From positions 1-32,520 of the forward strand of contig NZ_JAHZPU010000019.1 of the NCBI RefSeq assembly GCF_019929575.1: DNA of 32,520 bases, read 5' to 3'. The notes beneath the pieces were generated by a model. That model did not search any database. It saw only the letters and a program-made list of their open reading frames with translations, and had not been told where the DNA came from. Both the position numbers and the translations under genes were made by a program. This document shows positions 25,701 through 32,520 of this stretch, piece by piece (positions within the stretch are counted from its first letter, which is position 1; every line of letters starts with the position of its first letter). The stretch is from Streptococcus infantis. GTDB lineage: Bacteria; Bacillota; Bacilli; Lactobacillales; Streptococcaceae.

Positions 25701-26196
25701 TGACAAAAAGCGTGAAAAAGGAAATGCTGAGTTAATTCTACAAATTGATGCTTATCTCCCAGATGAATATATTTCGGATGAAAGACATAAAATTGAAATT
25801 TACAAGAGAATTCGTCAGATTGACAATCGTGTCAACTATGAAGAATTACAAGATGAGTTGATCGATCGTTTTGGAGAATATCCAGATGTAGTTGCCTATC
25901 TTTTAGAAATTGGTTTAGCAAAAGCTTATCTTGATAAAGTATTTGTCAATCGTGTTGAAAGAAAAAATAATAAACTTGTCATTCAATTTGAAAAAATTTC
26001 GCAACAACTATTTTTAACACAAGATTATTTTCAGGCCCTCTCACAGACAAGTTTGAAGGCTAATATTTCTGAGAATCAAGGTTTGATAGAAGTTGTATTT
26101 GATATTCGAAATAAAAAAGATTATGAGATTTTAGAAGGATTGTTGACTTTTGCTGAATCCCTAGTGGCCATAAAAAATGCAAAAGAGTCAAATTAG
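22705..26196 (+). CDS. mfd: Transcription-repair coupling factor Mfd
   Basis: Mfd removes RNA polymerase stalled at DNA lesions and recruits UvrA. The 1163-aa protein contains, in order, the UvrB-like N-terminal module (GEFSLRGDILDIFE, RIEFFGDEIDGIREFD), the polymerase-interacting domain (GDYVVHQIHGIGQYLG) and a RecG-like helicase. The helicase has Walker A GDVGFGKTE, the DEEQ box (LMIIDEEQRFGVKHKE), TATPIPRTL and QLRGRVGRS. The C-terminal TRCF domain ends near VFDIRNKKDYEILEGLL. I start at the ATG at 22705, matching the family N-terminus (ALIDFF). An ATG at 22693, overlapping the pth stop, is possible, and a TTG at 22669 is unlikely. None has an ideal ribosome site, so coupling to pth is likely. 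Confidence 0.95.
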   Translation: MALIDFFLENKQILSWHENLLQKQRQLLLGLSGSAKSLAIASSLKSQDKVLVITSTYGEAERLINDLISILGSDLVYPFLVDDSPMVEFLVSSQEKIFSRVEALRFLRDEFQRGILVCNVAASRVFLPNPQVFDDSILELQVGQECEQRELKNHLISLGYKKVTQVQSQGEFSLRGDILDIFETSQLCPYRIEFFGDEIDGIREFDTETQLSKDSQTQVLIYPASDILLTNEDYHRGQKFLEHEIDKALSPTLKSYLEEVFSCTKEQVLHADIRKFLSVFYKKQWTLTDYLNQVPIIFDDFQKIMNQYDAFDKEIACYFTEDLHNSKAVSSLQYFADVESQFKKYVPATFFSNFQKGLGNLKFNNLYQFNQYPMQEFFNQFSFLKEEIERYKRLKYTVVLQSSSKTELKKLSTILDEYDIKVDNSNESEICKGTVNLVEGNLRHGFHFVDENLVFITEYEIFKKKIKRKYRRQNISNAERLKDYNELQKGDYVVHQIHGIGQYLGIETIEIKGIHRDYVSVQYQNGDQISIPVEQIQTLSKYVSSDGKAPKLNKLNDGRFKKAKQKVKSQVEDIADDLIKLYAERSQLKGFAFSKDDEDQNAFDEAFPYVETEDQLRSIEEIKKDMQASQPMDRLLVGDVGFGKTEVAMRAAFKAVNDHKQVVVLVPTTVLAQQHYSNFKERFEQFAVNVDVLSRFRSKKEQTETLEKLKKGQVDILIGTHRVLSKDVEFADLGLMIIDEEQRFGVKHKEALKKLKKKVDVLTLTATPIPRTLHMSMLGIRDLSVIETPPTNRYPVQTYVLEQNDRIIRDAVLREMDRGGQVYYLYNKVDTIEKKVSELQELIPEASIGFVHGQMSEIRLENTLLDFIEGQYDILVTTTIIETGVDIPNANTLFIENADHMGLSTLYQLRGRVGRSNRIAYAYLMYRPDKTLTEVSEKRLEAIKGFTELGSGFKIAMRDLSIRGAGNLLGSSQSGFIDSVGFELYSQLLEEAIAKKNGTDKKREKGNAELILQIDAYLPDEYISDERHKIEIYKRIRQIDNRVNYEELQDELIDRFGEYPDVVAYLLEIGLAKAYLDKVFVNRVERKNNKLVIQFEKISQQLFLTQDYFQALSQTSLKANISENQGLIEVVFDIRNKKDYEILEGLLTFAESLVAIKNAKESN

Positions 26197-26228
26197 GTAT
26201 GACATTTTTCTTCTATAAAAGGGAGAAA

Positions 26229-26239
26229 AATGGTACAAT
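26229..26239 (+). promoter_or_regulatory. rqcP promoter (extended -10)
   Basis: TGGTACAAT, with TACAAT at 26234-26239 and no good -35. It lies 21 nt before the rqcP ATG, which has a GAGG site. Confidence 0.5.
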
Positions 26240-26259
26240 AATAATTTGAGGTAATAAAG

Positions 26260-26526
26260 ATGAGATTAGATAAATATTTAAAAGTATCAAGAATTATTAA
26301 GCGCCGTACAGTGGCTAAAGAAGTTGCAGATAAGGGACGTATCAAGGTAAATGGTATTCTTGCTAAGAGCTCTACAGATTTAAAAATCAACGACCAAGTC
26401 GAAATTCGTTTCGGAAATAAGTTGTTGCTTGTAAAAGTGTTAGAAATGAAAGATAGCACTAAAAAAGAAGATGCCGCAGGTATGTATGAAATTATCAGCG
26501 AAACAAGGGTAGAAAACGATGTATAA
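26260..26526 (+). CDS. rqcP: S4 domain RNA-binding protein RqcP (Hsp15 family)
   Basis: This 88-aa protein is almost entirely an S4 domain: [20 protein letters not shown], then [28 protein letters not shown]. The Bacillus homologue (YabO) works with RqcH in ribosome-associated quality control, helping extend alanine tails on nascent chains on stalled 50S subunits. The function here is taken from that family. The gene sits between mfd and divIC, as in Bacillus, and overlaps divIC by 8 nt. It is preceded by GAGG and an extended -10. Confidence 0.88.
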   Translation: MRLDKYLKVSRIIKRRTVAKEVADKGRIKVNGILAKSSTDLKINDQVEIRFGNKLLLVKVLEMKDSTKKEDAAGMYEIISETRVENDV

Positions 26527-26887
26527 AAAAATAGTGCAAATGAATAATTCCTTTATTCAAAATGAACATCAGCGTCGTAAATACTTGATGGAAGAACGAC
26601 AAAGACGAAATCGTTTTATGGGTTGGGTGTTGATTTTGATTATGTTGTTGTTTATCCTACCAACCTATAATTTGACTCAAAGTTATCAGCAACTACTTGA
26701 ACGTCGCCAACAGTTATCTGACTTGAAAAAGCAGTATCAAGAATTGAGCGCTGAAAAAGATAAAGAATCAAATCTTGCAACCAAATTAAAGGACGAAACA
26801 TACGCAGCCAAGTATTTGCGTGCAAAATATTACTATTCAAAATCATGGGAGGAAGTTTATACTATTCCGGACTTACTTCCTAGGTAA
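26519..26887 (+). CDS. divIC: Septum formation initiator DivIC (FtsB-like)
   Basis: DivIC is a bitopic division protein that joins FtsL and DivIB at the septum. The 122-aa protein has a basic cytoplasmic start, one membrane helix (about 34-53, [19 protein letters not shown]) and an extracellular coiled coil ([20 protein letters not shown]). The end, [20 protein letters not shown], is typical of the family. It overlaps rqcP by 8 nt and is followed 6 nt later by a 40-codon gene, so it belongs to the same operon. Confidence 0.94.
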   Translation: MYKKIVQMNNSFIQNEHQRRKYLMEERQRRNRFMGWVLILIMLLFILPTYNLTQSYQQLLERRQQLSDLKKQYQELSAEKDKESNLATKLKDETYAAKYLRAKYYYSKSWEEVYTIPDLLPR

Positions 26888-26893
26888 TGTAAA

Positions 26894-27016
26894 ATGGAAA
26901 ATTTATTAGATATTGTAGAAAAGTTTTTAAGTCAATCAGATGAAAAATTAGAAGAGTTAGCTCAAAAAAATCATCTGTTACGGCTACAAGAAGAAGAGGA
27001 AAAAAAGAATGCGTAA
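26894..27016 (+). CDS. Small conserved protein (40 aa), function unknown
   Basis: ATG at 26894, 6 nt after divIC; stop TAA at 27014-27016. The product begins MENLLDIVEKFLSQSDEKLE and ends [11 protein letters not shown]. It is acidic, all helical in appearance, with no membrane segment or cysteine. I recall a 40-residue hypothetical at the same place in pneumococcus (SP_0009), so I regard it as a real gene. It overlaps the next gene by 8 nt and no independent ribosome site is clear, which suggests translation coupled to divIC. Its neighbours hint at division or envelope work, but no function is known to me. Confidence 0.8.
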   Translation: MENLLDIVEKFLSQSDEKLEELAQKNHLLRLQEEEEKKNA

Positions 27017-28277
27017 ATTTTTAGTGATATTACTACTTCCTATTTTTTTAAAAAGTGTCCAAGTAGTAAGCACTGAGAATCCAGTTATCATTCCAAACCA
27101 AGAAGTTTATTCCTTAACCCACGCTTCGTATCATTTTTACTATCAAGATGTTATAGAATCTCCAAAATTTTATGGTGAAACGTCTGTTTATTCTACAGAA
27201 GATTTGATTAAAGAATCAGGAAAAGTCAATGCAGATACAAAATTATCTGTTTTAGAATGGAGATTAAATAAACAAGGACAGCCTGTCTTTAAATTGTCAA
27301 ATAATCAATTTGTGATGGCTGATAAACGACTTTTATACGATAGTTCAATTGTCAACGATTTTTCTAAACGAGTATGGTTAGAACCAGGATTTGTCGTTTA
27401 TAATAGTCCTTATGATCAACAAGAATTAAAGTCTACTTTAGCAGCTTATCAAGAGGTTGAAGTAGATATGTCTATTTTTGCTGGTGGTCATGAATTTTTA
27501 CATATCAAACAAATTGGTTGGGTTTCGACGGATTACATTTCCAATGATGACAATCGTATCCAGAAAGTACAAGAGTTGTTATCTGCGAATTATCAAAATG
27601 AACAGTTTTCTATTTATGTTAAACAATTGAGCACGGGTAAGGAAGCTGGGATTAACGAAGATCAAAAAATGTACGCTGCTAGTGTTATGAAATTACCTTA
27701 TCTTTATTCTGTTCAGGAAAAAATCAATCAAGGTGATTACCAACTTGACACGAAACTGAAGTATGTTTCCGAAGTAAATGATTTCCCTGGTTCTTATAAA
27801 CCGGAAGGAAGTGGAAGTCTCCCTAAAACAGCGGACAATAAAGAGTACACTCTCAAAGATTTAATTACAAAGACAGCGAAAGAATCTGACAATGTAGCTC
27901 ATAATATTCTTGCTTATTATATTACGAATAAATCAGATGAAGCCTTTAAAAACGAAATGACTGCTATCGCAGGTGAAGAGTGGAACGTAACAGAGAAGTT
28001 AGCTTCAGCTAAAATGGCTGGTCAGGTTATGGAATCTATTTACAATCAGAATGGTTTTGTTTTAGAATCCCTATCGCAAACAGCTTTTGATAATCAGCGG
28101 ATTGCTAAGAATATTTCTGCTAAGGTAGCCCATAAAATTGGGGATGCAGATGAATTTAAACACGATGTGGCAGTAGTCTACACAGATTCTCCTTTCATTA
28201 TTTCAATCTTTACCAAAAATTCTGATTATGATACCATTTCTAAAATTGCTAAGGATGTCTATGAGGTCCTAAAATGA
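27009..28277 (+). CDS. Secreted class A beta-lactamase-like serine hydrolase
   Basis: The 422-aa protein has an N-terminal signal sequence ([20 protein letters not shown]). Residues about 30-185 contain two SH3-like segments ([30 protein letters not shown]). A beta-lactamase/DD-peptidase fold covers about 190-420, with its three active-site motifs in place: Ser225-x-x-Lys228 (SVMK), Ser293-Asp294-Asn295 and Lys376-Ile-Gly378. The usual class A Glu of the omega loop is not obvious, so it is more likely a cell-wall-related hydrolase than a resistance enzyme. Pneumococcus has the same gene between divIC and tilS. It overlaps both neighbours (8 nt with the small gene, 4 nt with tilS). Confidence 0.85.
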   Translation: MRKFLVILLLPIFLKSVQVVSTENPVIIPNQEVYSLTHASYHFYYQDVIESPKFYGETSVYSTEDLIKESGKVNADTKLSVLEWRLNKQGQPVFKLSNNQFVMADKRLLYDSSIVNDFSKRVWLEPGFVVYNSPYDQQELKSTLAAYQEVEVDMSIFAGGHEFLHIKQIGWVSTDYISNDDNRIQKVQELLSANYQNEQFSIYVKQLSTGKEAGINEDQKMYAASVMKLPYLYSVQEKINQGDYQLDTKLKYVSEVNDFPGSYKPEGSGSLPKTADNKEYTLKDLITKTAKESDNVAHNILAYYITNKSDEAFKNEMTAIAGEEWNVTEKLASAKMAGQVMESIYNQNGFVLESLSQTAFDNQRIAKNISAKVAHKIGDADEFKHDVAVVYTDSPFIISIFTKNSDYDTISKIAKDVYEVLK

Positions 28278-29551
28278 GAGACCAAGATTTTTTAAATCAT
28301 TTTTTAGAAAAAGGTTATTTTAAAGATCATTCACGAGTTGTACTAGCCTTGTCTGGTGGATTGGATTCGATGTTTCTTTTTCATCTCCTTTCAACTTACC
28401 AAAAAGAACTTGGGATTGATTTGTTTTTAGCTCATGTGAACCATAAACAACGATTAGAATCGGATACTGAGGAATATGAATTAATAAAACTAGCTGAACA
28501 AGTTGGAGTTCCAATTTACGTAGCTCATTTTACTGGAGATTTTTCAGAAGCAAATGCTCGTCAATTTCGCTATGATTTTTTTAGAGAAGTAATGGAGAAA
28601 ACTTCCTCTACAGCCCTTGTAACAGCTCATCATGCAGATGATCAGGCTGAAACGATTTTTATGCGATTGATTCGAGGTGTTAGGTTGCAACACTTATCAG
28701 CTATAAAAGAGAGACAAACGTTTGATAAGGGAGAATTAATTCGTCCGTTGCTTTCTTTTTATAAGAAGGATTTTCCTGAAGTTGAGCATTTTGAAGATAG
28801 GACGAATAAAGAAAATCATTATTTTCGCAATCGAGTTCGTAATATTTACTTACCACAACTGGAAAAAGAAAATATTCAGCTAAAGAGAGCGTTTTTAGAG
28901 TTTGGAAAAGAAGTATCTGACTATCAAATTGCTCTGACTGAATTATCTCAAACAGTCAATGTGGAAGATTTAACTCAGTTTTTATCTTTTAGTGAAGCAA
29001 CACAGCGAGTTTTACTACAACAATACCTTAGTTGTTTTGCTGATTTAAATGTAACAAGAGAACAATTTCAAGAAATTCTTCATATTTTAAAAACTAAGAG
29101 TCAATATCGTCATCGTTTAAAAAATGGTTATGAACTTGTAAAAGAATACCAACACTTTAAAATTTGTAAAATCAGACCAAAGTCTGATGAAAAAAGTAGT
29201 GATTGTGTGTTAGACTATCAAAATCAAGTTCATTATGAAGGTTATTTATTCTCATTTGGAATCCCTCTAAAAGGGGAAAATGTCCAAAAGATGAATGTTT
29301 CTCGTGAAACATCGTTGATTTTACGGCATCGACAGCCTGGTGATTATTTGATAAAAAACGGTCATCGTAAAAAACTAAGACGACATTTTATTGATTTAAA
29401 AATTCCTAAAGAAAAACGAGAAAAAGCTATTATCATTGAGCAATTTGGAAAAATTTGTTCAGTTTTAGGAATTGAAATCAGTGATTTGAGTAAAAAAATG
29501 AAAAATGATATAATGAACACTGTACTTTATATAGAAAAAATAGATAGGTAA
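28274..29551 (+). CDS. tilS: tRNA(Ile)-lysidine synthase TilS
   Basis: TilS converts C34 of the CAU-anticodon tRNA-Ile to lysidine so that it reads AUA. The 425-aa protein has the PP-loop SGGLDS (27-32), the AHVNH strand ([11 protein letters not shown]) and [21 protein letters not shown]-terminal TilS domain contains [12 protein letters not shown] and [15 protein letters not shown]. It overlaps the preceding hydrolase by 4 nt and ends 4 nt before hpt, the classical tilS-hpt-ftsH order. A parS-like site lies within its coding sequence at 29296-29311. Confidence 0.96.
   Translation: MRDQDFLNHFLEKGYFKDHSRVVLALSGGLDSMFLFHLLSTYQKELGIDLFLAHVNHKQRLESDTEEYELIKLAEQVGVPIYVAHFTGDFSEANARQFRYDFFREVMEKTSSTALVTAHHADDQAETIFMRLIRGVRLQHLSAIKERQTFDKGELIRPLLSFYKKDFPEVEHFEDRTNKENHYFRNRVRNIYLPQLEKENIQLKRAFLEFGKEVSDYQIALTELSQTVNVEDLTQFLSFSEATQRVLLQQYLSCFADLNVTREQFQEILHILKTKSQYRHRLKNGYELVKEYQHFKICKIRPKSDEKSSDCVLDYQNQVHYEGYLFSFGIPLKGENVQKMNVSRETSLILRHRQPGDYLIKNGHRKKLRRHFIDLKIPKEKREKAIIIEQFGKICSVLGIEISDLSKKMKNDIMNTVLYIEKIDR
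29296..29311. other. parS-like ParB binding site (right)
   Basis: TGTTTCTCGTGAAACA matches the parS consensus TGTTTCACGTGAAACA at 15 of 16 positions. It lies in the tilS coding region, about 11 kb right of oriC and nearly symmetrical with the site at 7182. Confidence 0.85.
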
Positions 29552-29555
29552 AATC

Positions 29556-30098
29556 ATGTTAGACAAAGATATCAAGAAAATTTTGATTTCACAAGATGAA
29601 ATTACAGAAGCAGCTAAAAAATTGGGTGCTCAGTTGACAAAAGATTATGAGGGAAAAAATCCGATTTTAGTTGGAATTCTAAAAGGTTCTATTCCTTTTA
29701 TGGCAGAATTGGTGAAATATATTGATACACATCTTGAAATGGACTTTATGATGGTCTCTAGCTATCATGGTGGGACTGTAAGTAGTGGTGTCATTAATAT
29801 TAAACAAGACGTAACTCAAGATATTAAAGGTCGACATGTTGTCTTTGTAGAAGATATCATTGACACTGGTCAAACCTTGAAAAGTTTGAAAGATATGTTT
29901 ACTGCAAGAGAAGCAACGTCTGTGAAGATTGTTACCATGCTTGATAAACCAGAAGGTCGTACAGTAGAAATCGAAGCAGATTATACATGTTTTACAATTC
30001 CAAATGAATTTGTTGTAGGCTACGGTTTAGACTATAATGAAAACTATCGTAACCTTCCTTATGTAGGTGTATTGAAAGAGGAAGTTTACTCAAAATAG
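29556..30098 (+). CDS. hpt: Hypoxanthine phosphoribosyltransferase
   Basis: Hpt salvages hypoxanthine and guanine to IMP and GMP using PRPP. The 180-aa protein has the PRPP loop [14 protein letters not shown] and a short loop [10 protein letters not shown]. The flexible loop [11 protein letters not shown] and the base-binding end [20 protein letters not shown] are also present. All are canonical. It begins 4 nt after tilS and is followed by ftsH after 16 nt. IMP made here feeds the GuaB reaction encoded elsewhere in the window. Confidence 0.97.
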   Translation: MLDKDIKKILISQDEITEAAKKLGAQLTKDYEGKNPILVGILKGSIPFMAELVKYIDTHLEMDFMMVSSYHGGTVSSGVINIKQDVTQDIKGRHVVFVEDIIDTGQTLKSLKDMFTAREATSVKIVTMLDKPEGRTVEIEADYTCFTIPNEFVVGYGLDYNENYRNLPYVGVLKEEVYSK

Positions 30099-30114
30099 AA
30101 GGGTAAGTGTTTGA

Positions 30115-32073
30115 ATGCAAAAACAAAATAATGGTTTCATAAAAAATCCATTTCTTTATTTGTTGATGATTTTCTTGCTAGTGACAGGATTCCAGTACTT
30201 TTTTGCTGGCAGATCCGCTGGTCATAGTCAACAAATTAAGTACTCAGAATTGGTTCAGGAAATCACTAACGACAATGTAAAAGAAATGACCTACCAACCA
30301 AGTGGTAGTGTTATTGAAGTGTATGGTGTCTACAAAACTGCTAAGACAGAGAAACAGGAAACGGGAATTCAATTTTTTACACCCTCTGCTACAAAAGTAG
30401 AGAAATTTACAAGTATTGTCCTCCCATCAGATACAACTGTAGCGGATTTGCAAAAGCTAGCAAGTGAACATCAAACAGAAATTGAAGTAAAACACGAAAG
30501 CTCAAGTGGTATGTGGATTAACATCCTGGTTTCAGTAGTACCATTTGCTATCTTATTCTTCTTCCTCTTCTCTATGATGGGAAATATGGGCGGAAATAGC
30601 GGACGTAATCCAATGAGCTTTGGACGTAGTAAAGCTAAGGCTGCTAACAAAGAGGATATTAAAGTCCGCTTCTCAGATGTCGCAGGCGCAGAGGAAGAAA
30701 AACAAGAACTTGTTGAAGTTGTTGAATTCTTAAAAGATCCAAAACGATTTACAAAATTGGGTGCCCGGATTCCAGCTGGTGTTCTCTTAGAGGGGCCTCC
30801 GGGAACCGGTAAGACATTACTTGCCAAAGCAGTCGCAGGAGAAGCTGGTGTACCATTCTTTAGTATTTCAGGTTCTGACTTTGTAGAAATGTTCGTCGGT
30901 GTCGGTGCAAGCCGTGTACGTTCTCTCTTTGAGGACGCAAAAAAAGCAGCACCAGCTATTATCTTTATCGATGAAATTGATGCCGTTGGTCGCCAACGTG
31001 GTGTCGGTTTAGGTGGAGGTAATGATGAACGAGAACAAACCTTAAACCAACTCTTGATTGAAATGGATGGTTTTGAAGGAAATGAAGGAATTATTGTCAT
31101 TGCGGCAACAAACCGTTCAGATGTTCTTGATCCGGCTCTACTTCGTCCAGGTCGTTTTGATAGAAAAGTATTAGTTGGTCGTCCAGATGTTAAGGGACGC
31201 GAAGCAATTTTGAAAGTCCATGCTAGAAATAAACCTTTAGCTGAAGATGTAGATTTGAAATTGGTAGCACAACAAACTCCAGGTTTTGTTGGTGCCGATT
31301 TGGAAAATGTATTGAACGAAGCAGCTTTGGTTGCAGCTCGTCGTAATAAATCAGTGATTGATGCTTCTGATATTGATGAAGCTGAAGATCGTGTTATCGC
31401 TGGACCATCTAAGAAAGATAAGACAGTTTCACAAAAAGAACGTGAATTGGTTGCCTACCATGAGGCAGGACACACCATTGTCGGTCTAGTATTGTCAAAT
31501 GCCCGTGTTGTTCATAAAGTTACCATAGTACCACGCGGACGTGCAGGCGGATATATGATTGCACTTCCTAAGGAAGACCAAATGCTTCTATCTAAAGAAG
31601 ATATGAAAGAACAATTAGCTGGCTTAATGGGTGGACGTGTAGCTGAAGAGATTATCTTTAACGTCCAAACAACTGGAGCATCTAATGACTTCGAACAAGC
31701 TACTCAGATGGCGCGTGCAATGGTTACAGAGTATGGTATGAGTGAAAAACTTGGTCCAGTACAATATGAAGGAAGTCATGCCATGTTTGGTGCACAAACC
31801 CCTCAAAAATCAATTTCAGAACAAACAGCTTATGAAATTGACGAAGAAGTTCGTTCATTATTGAATGAAGCACGAAACAAAGCTGCTGAAATTATCCAGT
31901 CAAATCGTGAAACTCACAAGCTGATTGCAGAAGCATTATTGAAATACGAAACATTGGATAGTACACAAATTAAATCTCTATACGAAACAGGAAAGATGCC
32001 TGAAACAATAGAAGAGGAATCACATGCATTATCTTATGATGAAGTAAAATCAAAAATGAGTGAAGAAAATTAA
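30115..32073 (+). CDS. ftsH: ATP-dependent zinc metalloprotease FtsH
   Basis: FtsH is the hexameric membrane AAA+ protease that removes damaged or regulatory membrane proteins. The 652-aa protein has two membrane helices (about 12-30 and 134-154) around an extracellular domain. The AAA+ module has Walker A GPPGTGKT (227-234), Walker B IIFIDEID and the second region [20 protein letters not shown]. The zinc motif is HEAGH (449-453), with a third ligand expected in ASNDFEQAT. The C-terminal tail is acidic ([20 protein letters not shown]). It is the last gene of the operon, closed by a hairpin at 32090-32123. In pneumococcus comX1 follows; here only a remnant does. Confidence 0.98.
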   Translation: MQKQNNGFIKNPFLYLLMIFLLVTGFQYFFAGRSAGHSQQIKYSELVQEITNDNVKEMTYQPSGSVIEVYGVYKTAKTEKQETGIQFFTPSATKVEKFTSIVLPSDTTVADLQKLASEHQTEIEVKHESSSGMWINILVSVVPFAILFFFLFSMMGNMGGNSGRNPMSFGRSKAKAANKEDIKVRFSDVAGAEEEKQELVEVVEFLKDPKRFTKLGARIPAGVLLEGPPGTGKTLLAKAVAGEAGVPFFSISGSDFVEMFVGVGASRVRSLFEDAKKAAPAIIFIDEIDAVGRQRGVGLGGGNDEREQTLNQLLIEMDGFEGNEGIIVIAATNRSDVLDPALLRPGRFDRKVLVGRPDVKGREAILKVHARNKPLAEDVDLKLVAQQTPGFVGADLENVLNEAALVAARRNKSVIDASDIDEAEDRVIAGPSKKDKTVSQKERELVAYHEAGHTIVGLVLSNARVVHKVTIVPRGRAGGYMIALPKEDQMLLSKEDMKEQLAGLMGGRVAEEIIFNVQTTGASNDFEQATQMARAMVTEYGMSEKLGPVQYEGSHAMFGAQTPQKSISEQTAYEIDEEVRSLLNEARNKAAEIIQSNRETHKLIAEALLKYETLDSTQIKSLYETGKMPETIEEESHALSYDEVKSKMSEEN

Positions 32074-32089
32074 TTATCTTAAATACTGT

Positions 32090-32123
32090 AAACAGAGGAA
32101 GCGCAAGTTTTCTCTGTTTTTTT
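32090..32123 (+). terminator. ftsH operon terminator
   Basis: The stem AAACAGAG/CTCTGTTT, with further GAA/TTT pairing towards the loop, is followed by a T-run, 16 nt after the ftsH stop. Confidence 0.85.
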
Positions 32124-32332
32124 AAAAAAAGTTGAGGAAACTCGAATTTAAATCAAAGATTTCGATATATAGAAAACAAAATACAAGTTCACCTATGTCA
32201 ATGCTCTCTTAGAGGAAATGATTCAAATTTTCTGAAAACAAGAATGCAACAGTTACTTGAATAATATGAAGAAATGTTTTCAAAAAATGATATGTGTTTC
32301 ATAAAAAACAATTATTGTAAGAAAAAAATTAA
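32124..32332. other. Non-coding remnant region between ftsH and tRNA-Glu
   Basis: This is AT-rich and all frames are broken by stops. In relatives this interval carries comX1 and its ComE-dependent promoter. I see neither a convincing ComE direct repeat nor ComX coding sequence upstream of the C-terminal fragment at 32333. Confidence 0.5.
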
Positions 32333-32413
32333 CCGAAACTCTGGTCAGACGAACGATTTAAAGGCCGCAAAGCCCTTCTCAGAGAGCTGAAGGCAGTAAT
32401 CCAGGAGAAATGA
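32333..32413 (+). pseudogene. comX: Remnant of comX (C-terminal end of the competence sigma factor)
   Basis: The frame between a TAA at 32330-32332 and a TGA at 32411-32413 reads PKLWS, then DERFKGRKALLRELKAVIQE and K. The part DERFKGR..LLRELK..I resembles the end of pneumococcal ComX as I remember it (NERFRGRQRVLRDLRIVF). Its place between ftsH and the tRNA-Glu/rRNA promoter is exactly that of comX1. A whole comX needs about 480 bp, but only 264 bp separate ftsH from this piece, and there is no start codon or ribosome site. The gene has therefore been lost except for its 3' end. A working copy could exist elsewhere, since mitis-group genomes often have two. The match is from memory, hence the moderate confidence. 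Confidence 0.6.
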
Positions 32414-32433
32414 AAAAAAGTTAAAAAAAGGTG

Positions 32434-32461
32434 TTGACAAAGCAAAAAAAGTCGGTATAAT
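32434..32461 (+). promoter_or_regulatory. tRNA-Glu/rRNA operon promoter
   Basis: Consensus TTGACA (32434-32439), 16 nt and consensus TATAAT (32456-32461), with A-rich DNA upstream like an UP element. This is typical of stable-RNA promoters. Confidence 0.88.
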
Positions 32462-32486
32462 AGTAAGAGTTGAAAATAACAACTCC

Positions 32487-32520
32487 GGTCCGTTGGTCAA
32501 GGGGTTAAGACACCGCCTTT
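32487..32520 (+). tRNA. tRNA-Glu (partial, runs off the window)
   Basis: GGTCCGTTGGTCAAGGGGTT and the following AAGACACCGCCTTT are the first 34 nt of a tRNA-Glu, up to the start of the anticodon loop. The D arm is complete, unlike the decayed copy at 12442-12505. In relatives a 16S-23S-5S rRNA operon follows. Confidence 0.92.

Noticed and set aside
31898..31914. A third parS-like site in ftsH (…CGTGAAACT)
   Set aside because: Only the right half matches parS; the left half does not form the palindrome.
32124..32332. Intact comX or its N-terminal part
   Set aside because: All frames contain stops and none resembles the ComX N-terminus; only the C-terminal fragment at 32333 is supportable.

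Overview
The window carries the replication-origin region of a mitis-group Streptococcus. The gene order is yaaA-recF | guaB | trpS | ABC-F | yfhO-like | YhgE/Pip-TetR | tRNAs-comEDC-tRNA-Arg | rlmH | htrA-parB-[oriC]-dnaA-dnaN | DUF951-ychF-pth-mfd-rqcP-divIC-small ORF-serine hydrolase-tilS-hpt-ftsH | tRNA-Glu (start of an rRNA operon). This is the arrangement I know from S. pneumoniae and its relatives. DnaA, Mfd and the competence pheromone differ clearly from the pneumococcal proteins as I remember them, so I infer a commensal mitis-group species (S. mitis/oralis/infantis type). I cannot name the species.

Left arm (1-15.7 kb). A short relic that may be the tail of an IS30-type transposase precedes yaaA-recF. 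Housekeeping genes follow (guaB, trpS), then an ABC-F ATPase with one degenerate ATP site and a large YfhO-family membrane protein. A long, repeat-rich YhgE/Pip-family membrane protein is divergent from a TetR-type regulator, with repeated TTGTCT motifs between them. The quorum-sensing operon comCDE lies between tRNA genes. ComC, only 44 codons, encodes the predicted mature peptide EWRPPYTINNFLFPKRK, and a two-repeat ComE site lies upstream. The tRNA-Glu downstream of comE is decayed: it has lost 8 nt of the D arm, but it keeps a strong promoter that must also serve tRNA-Asn.

Origin (15.5-19.5 kb). DnaA boxes occur in three groups: between rlmH and htrA, between parB and dnaA, and between dnaA and dnaN. 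The last group is followed by a run of DnaA-trio-like triplets, the best candidate for the unwinding site. Two parS-like palindromes lie inside coding genes about 11 kb to either side (in the yfhO-like gene and in tilS). htrA has a CiaR-type direct repeat. parB, and possibly rlmH, appear to have leaderless or nearly leaderless promoters.

Right arm (19.5-32.5 kb). All genes run rightward, co-directional with replication. They cover DNA replication and repair (dnaN, mfd), translation quality (ychF, pth, rqcP, tilS), division (divIC), purine salvage (hpt) and membrane proteolysis (ftsH). Between ftsH and the tRNA-Glu/rRNA promoter, where pneumococcus has comX1, only a fragment resembling the ComX C-terminus remains. 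The most unusual points are decayed genes (comX, tRNA-Glu), a possibly new pheromone type and several regulatory palindromes. I found no wholly new multi-gene system.
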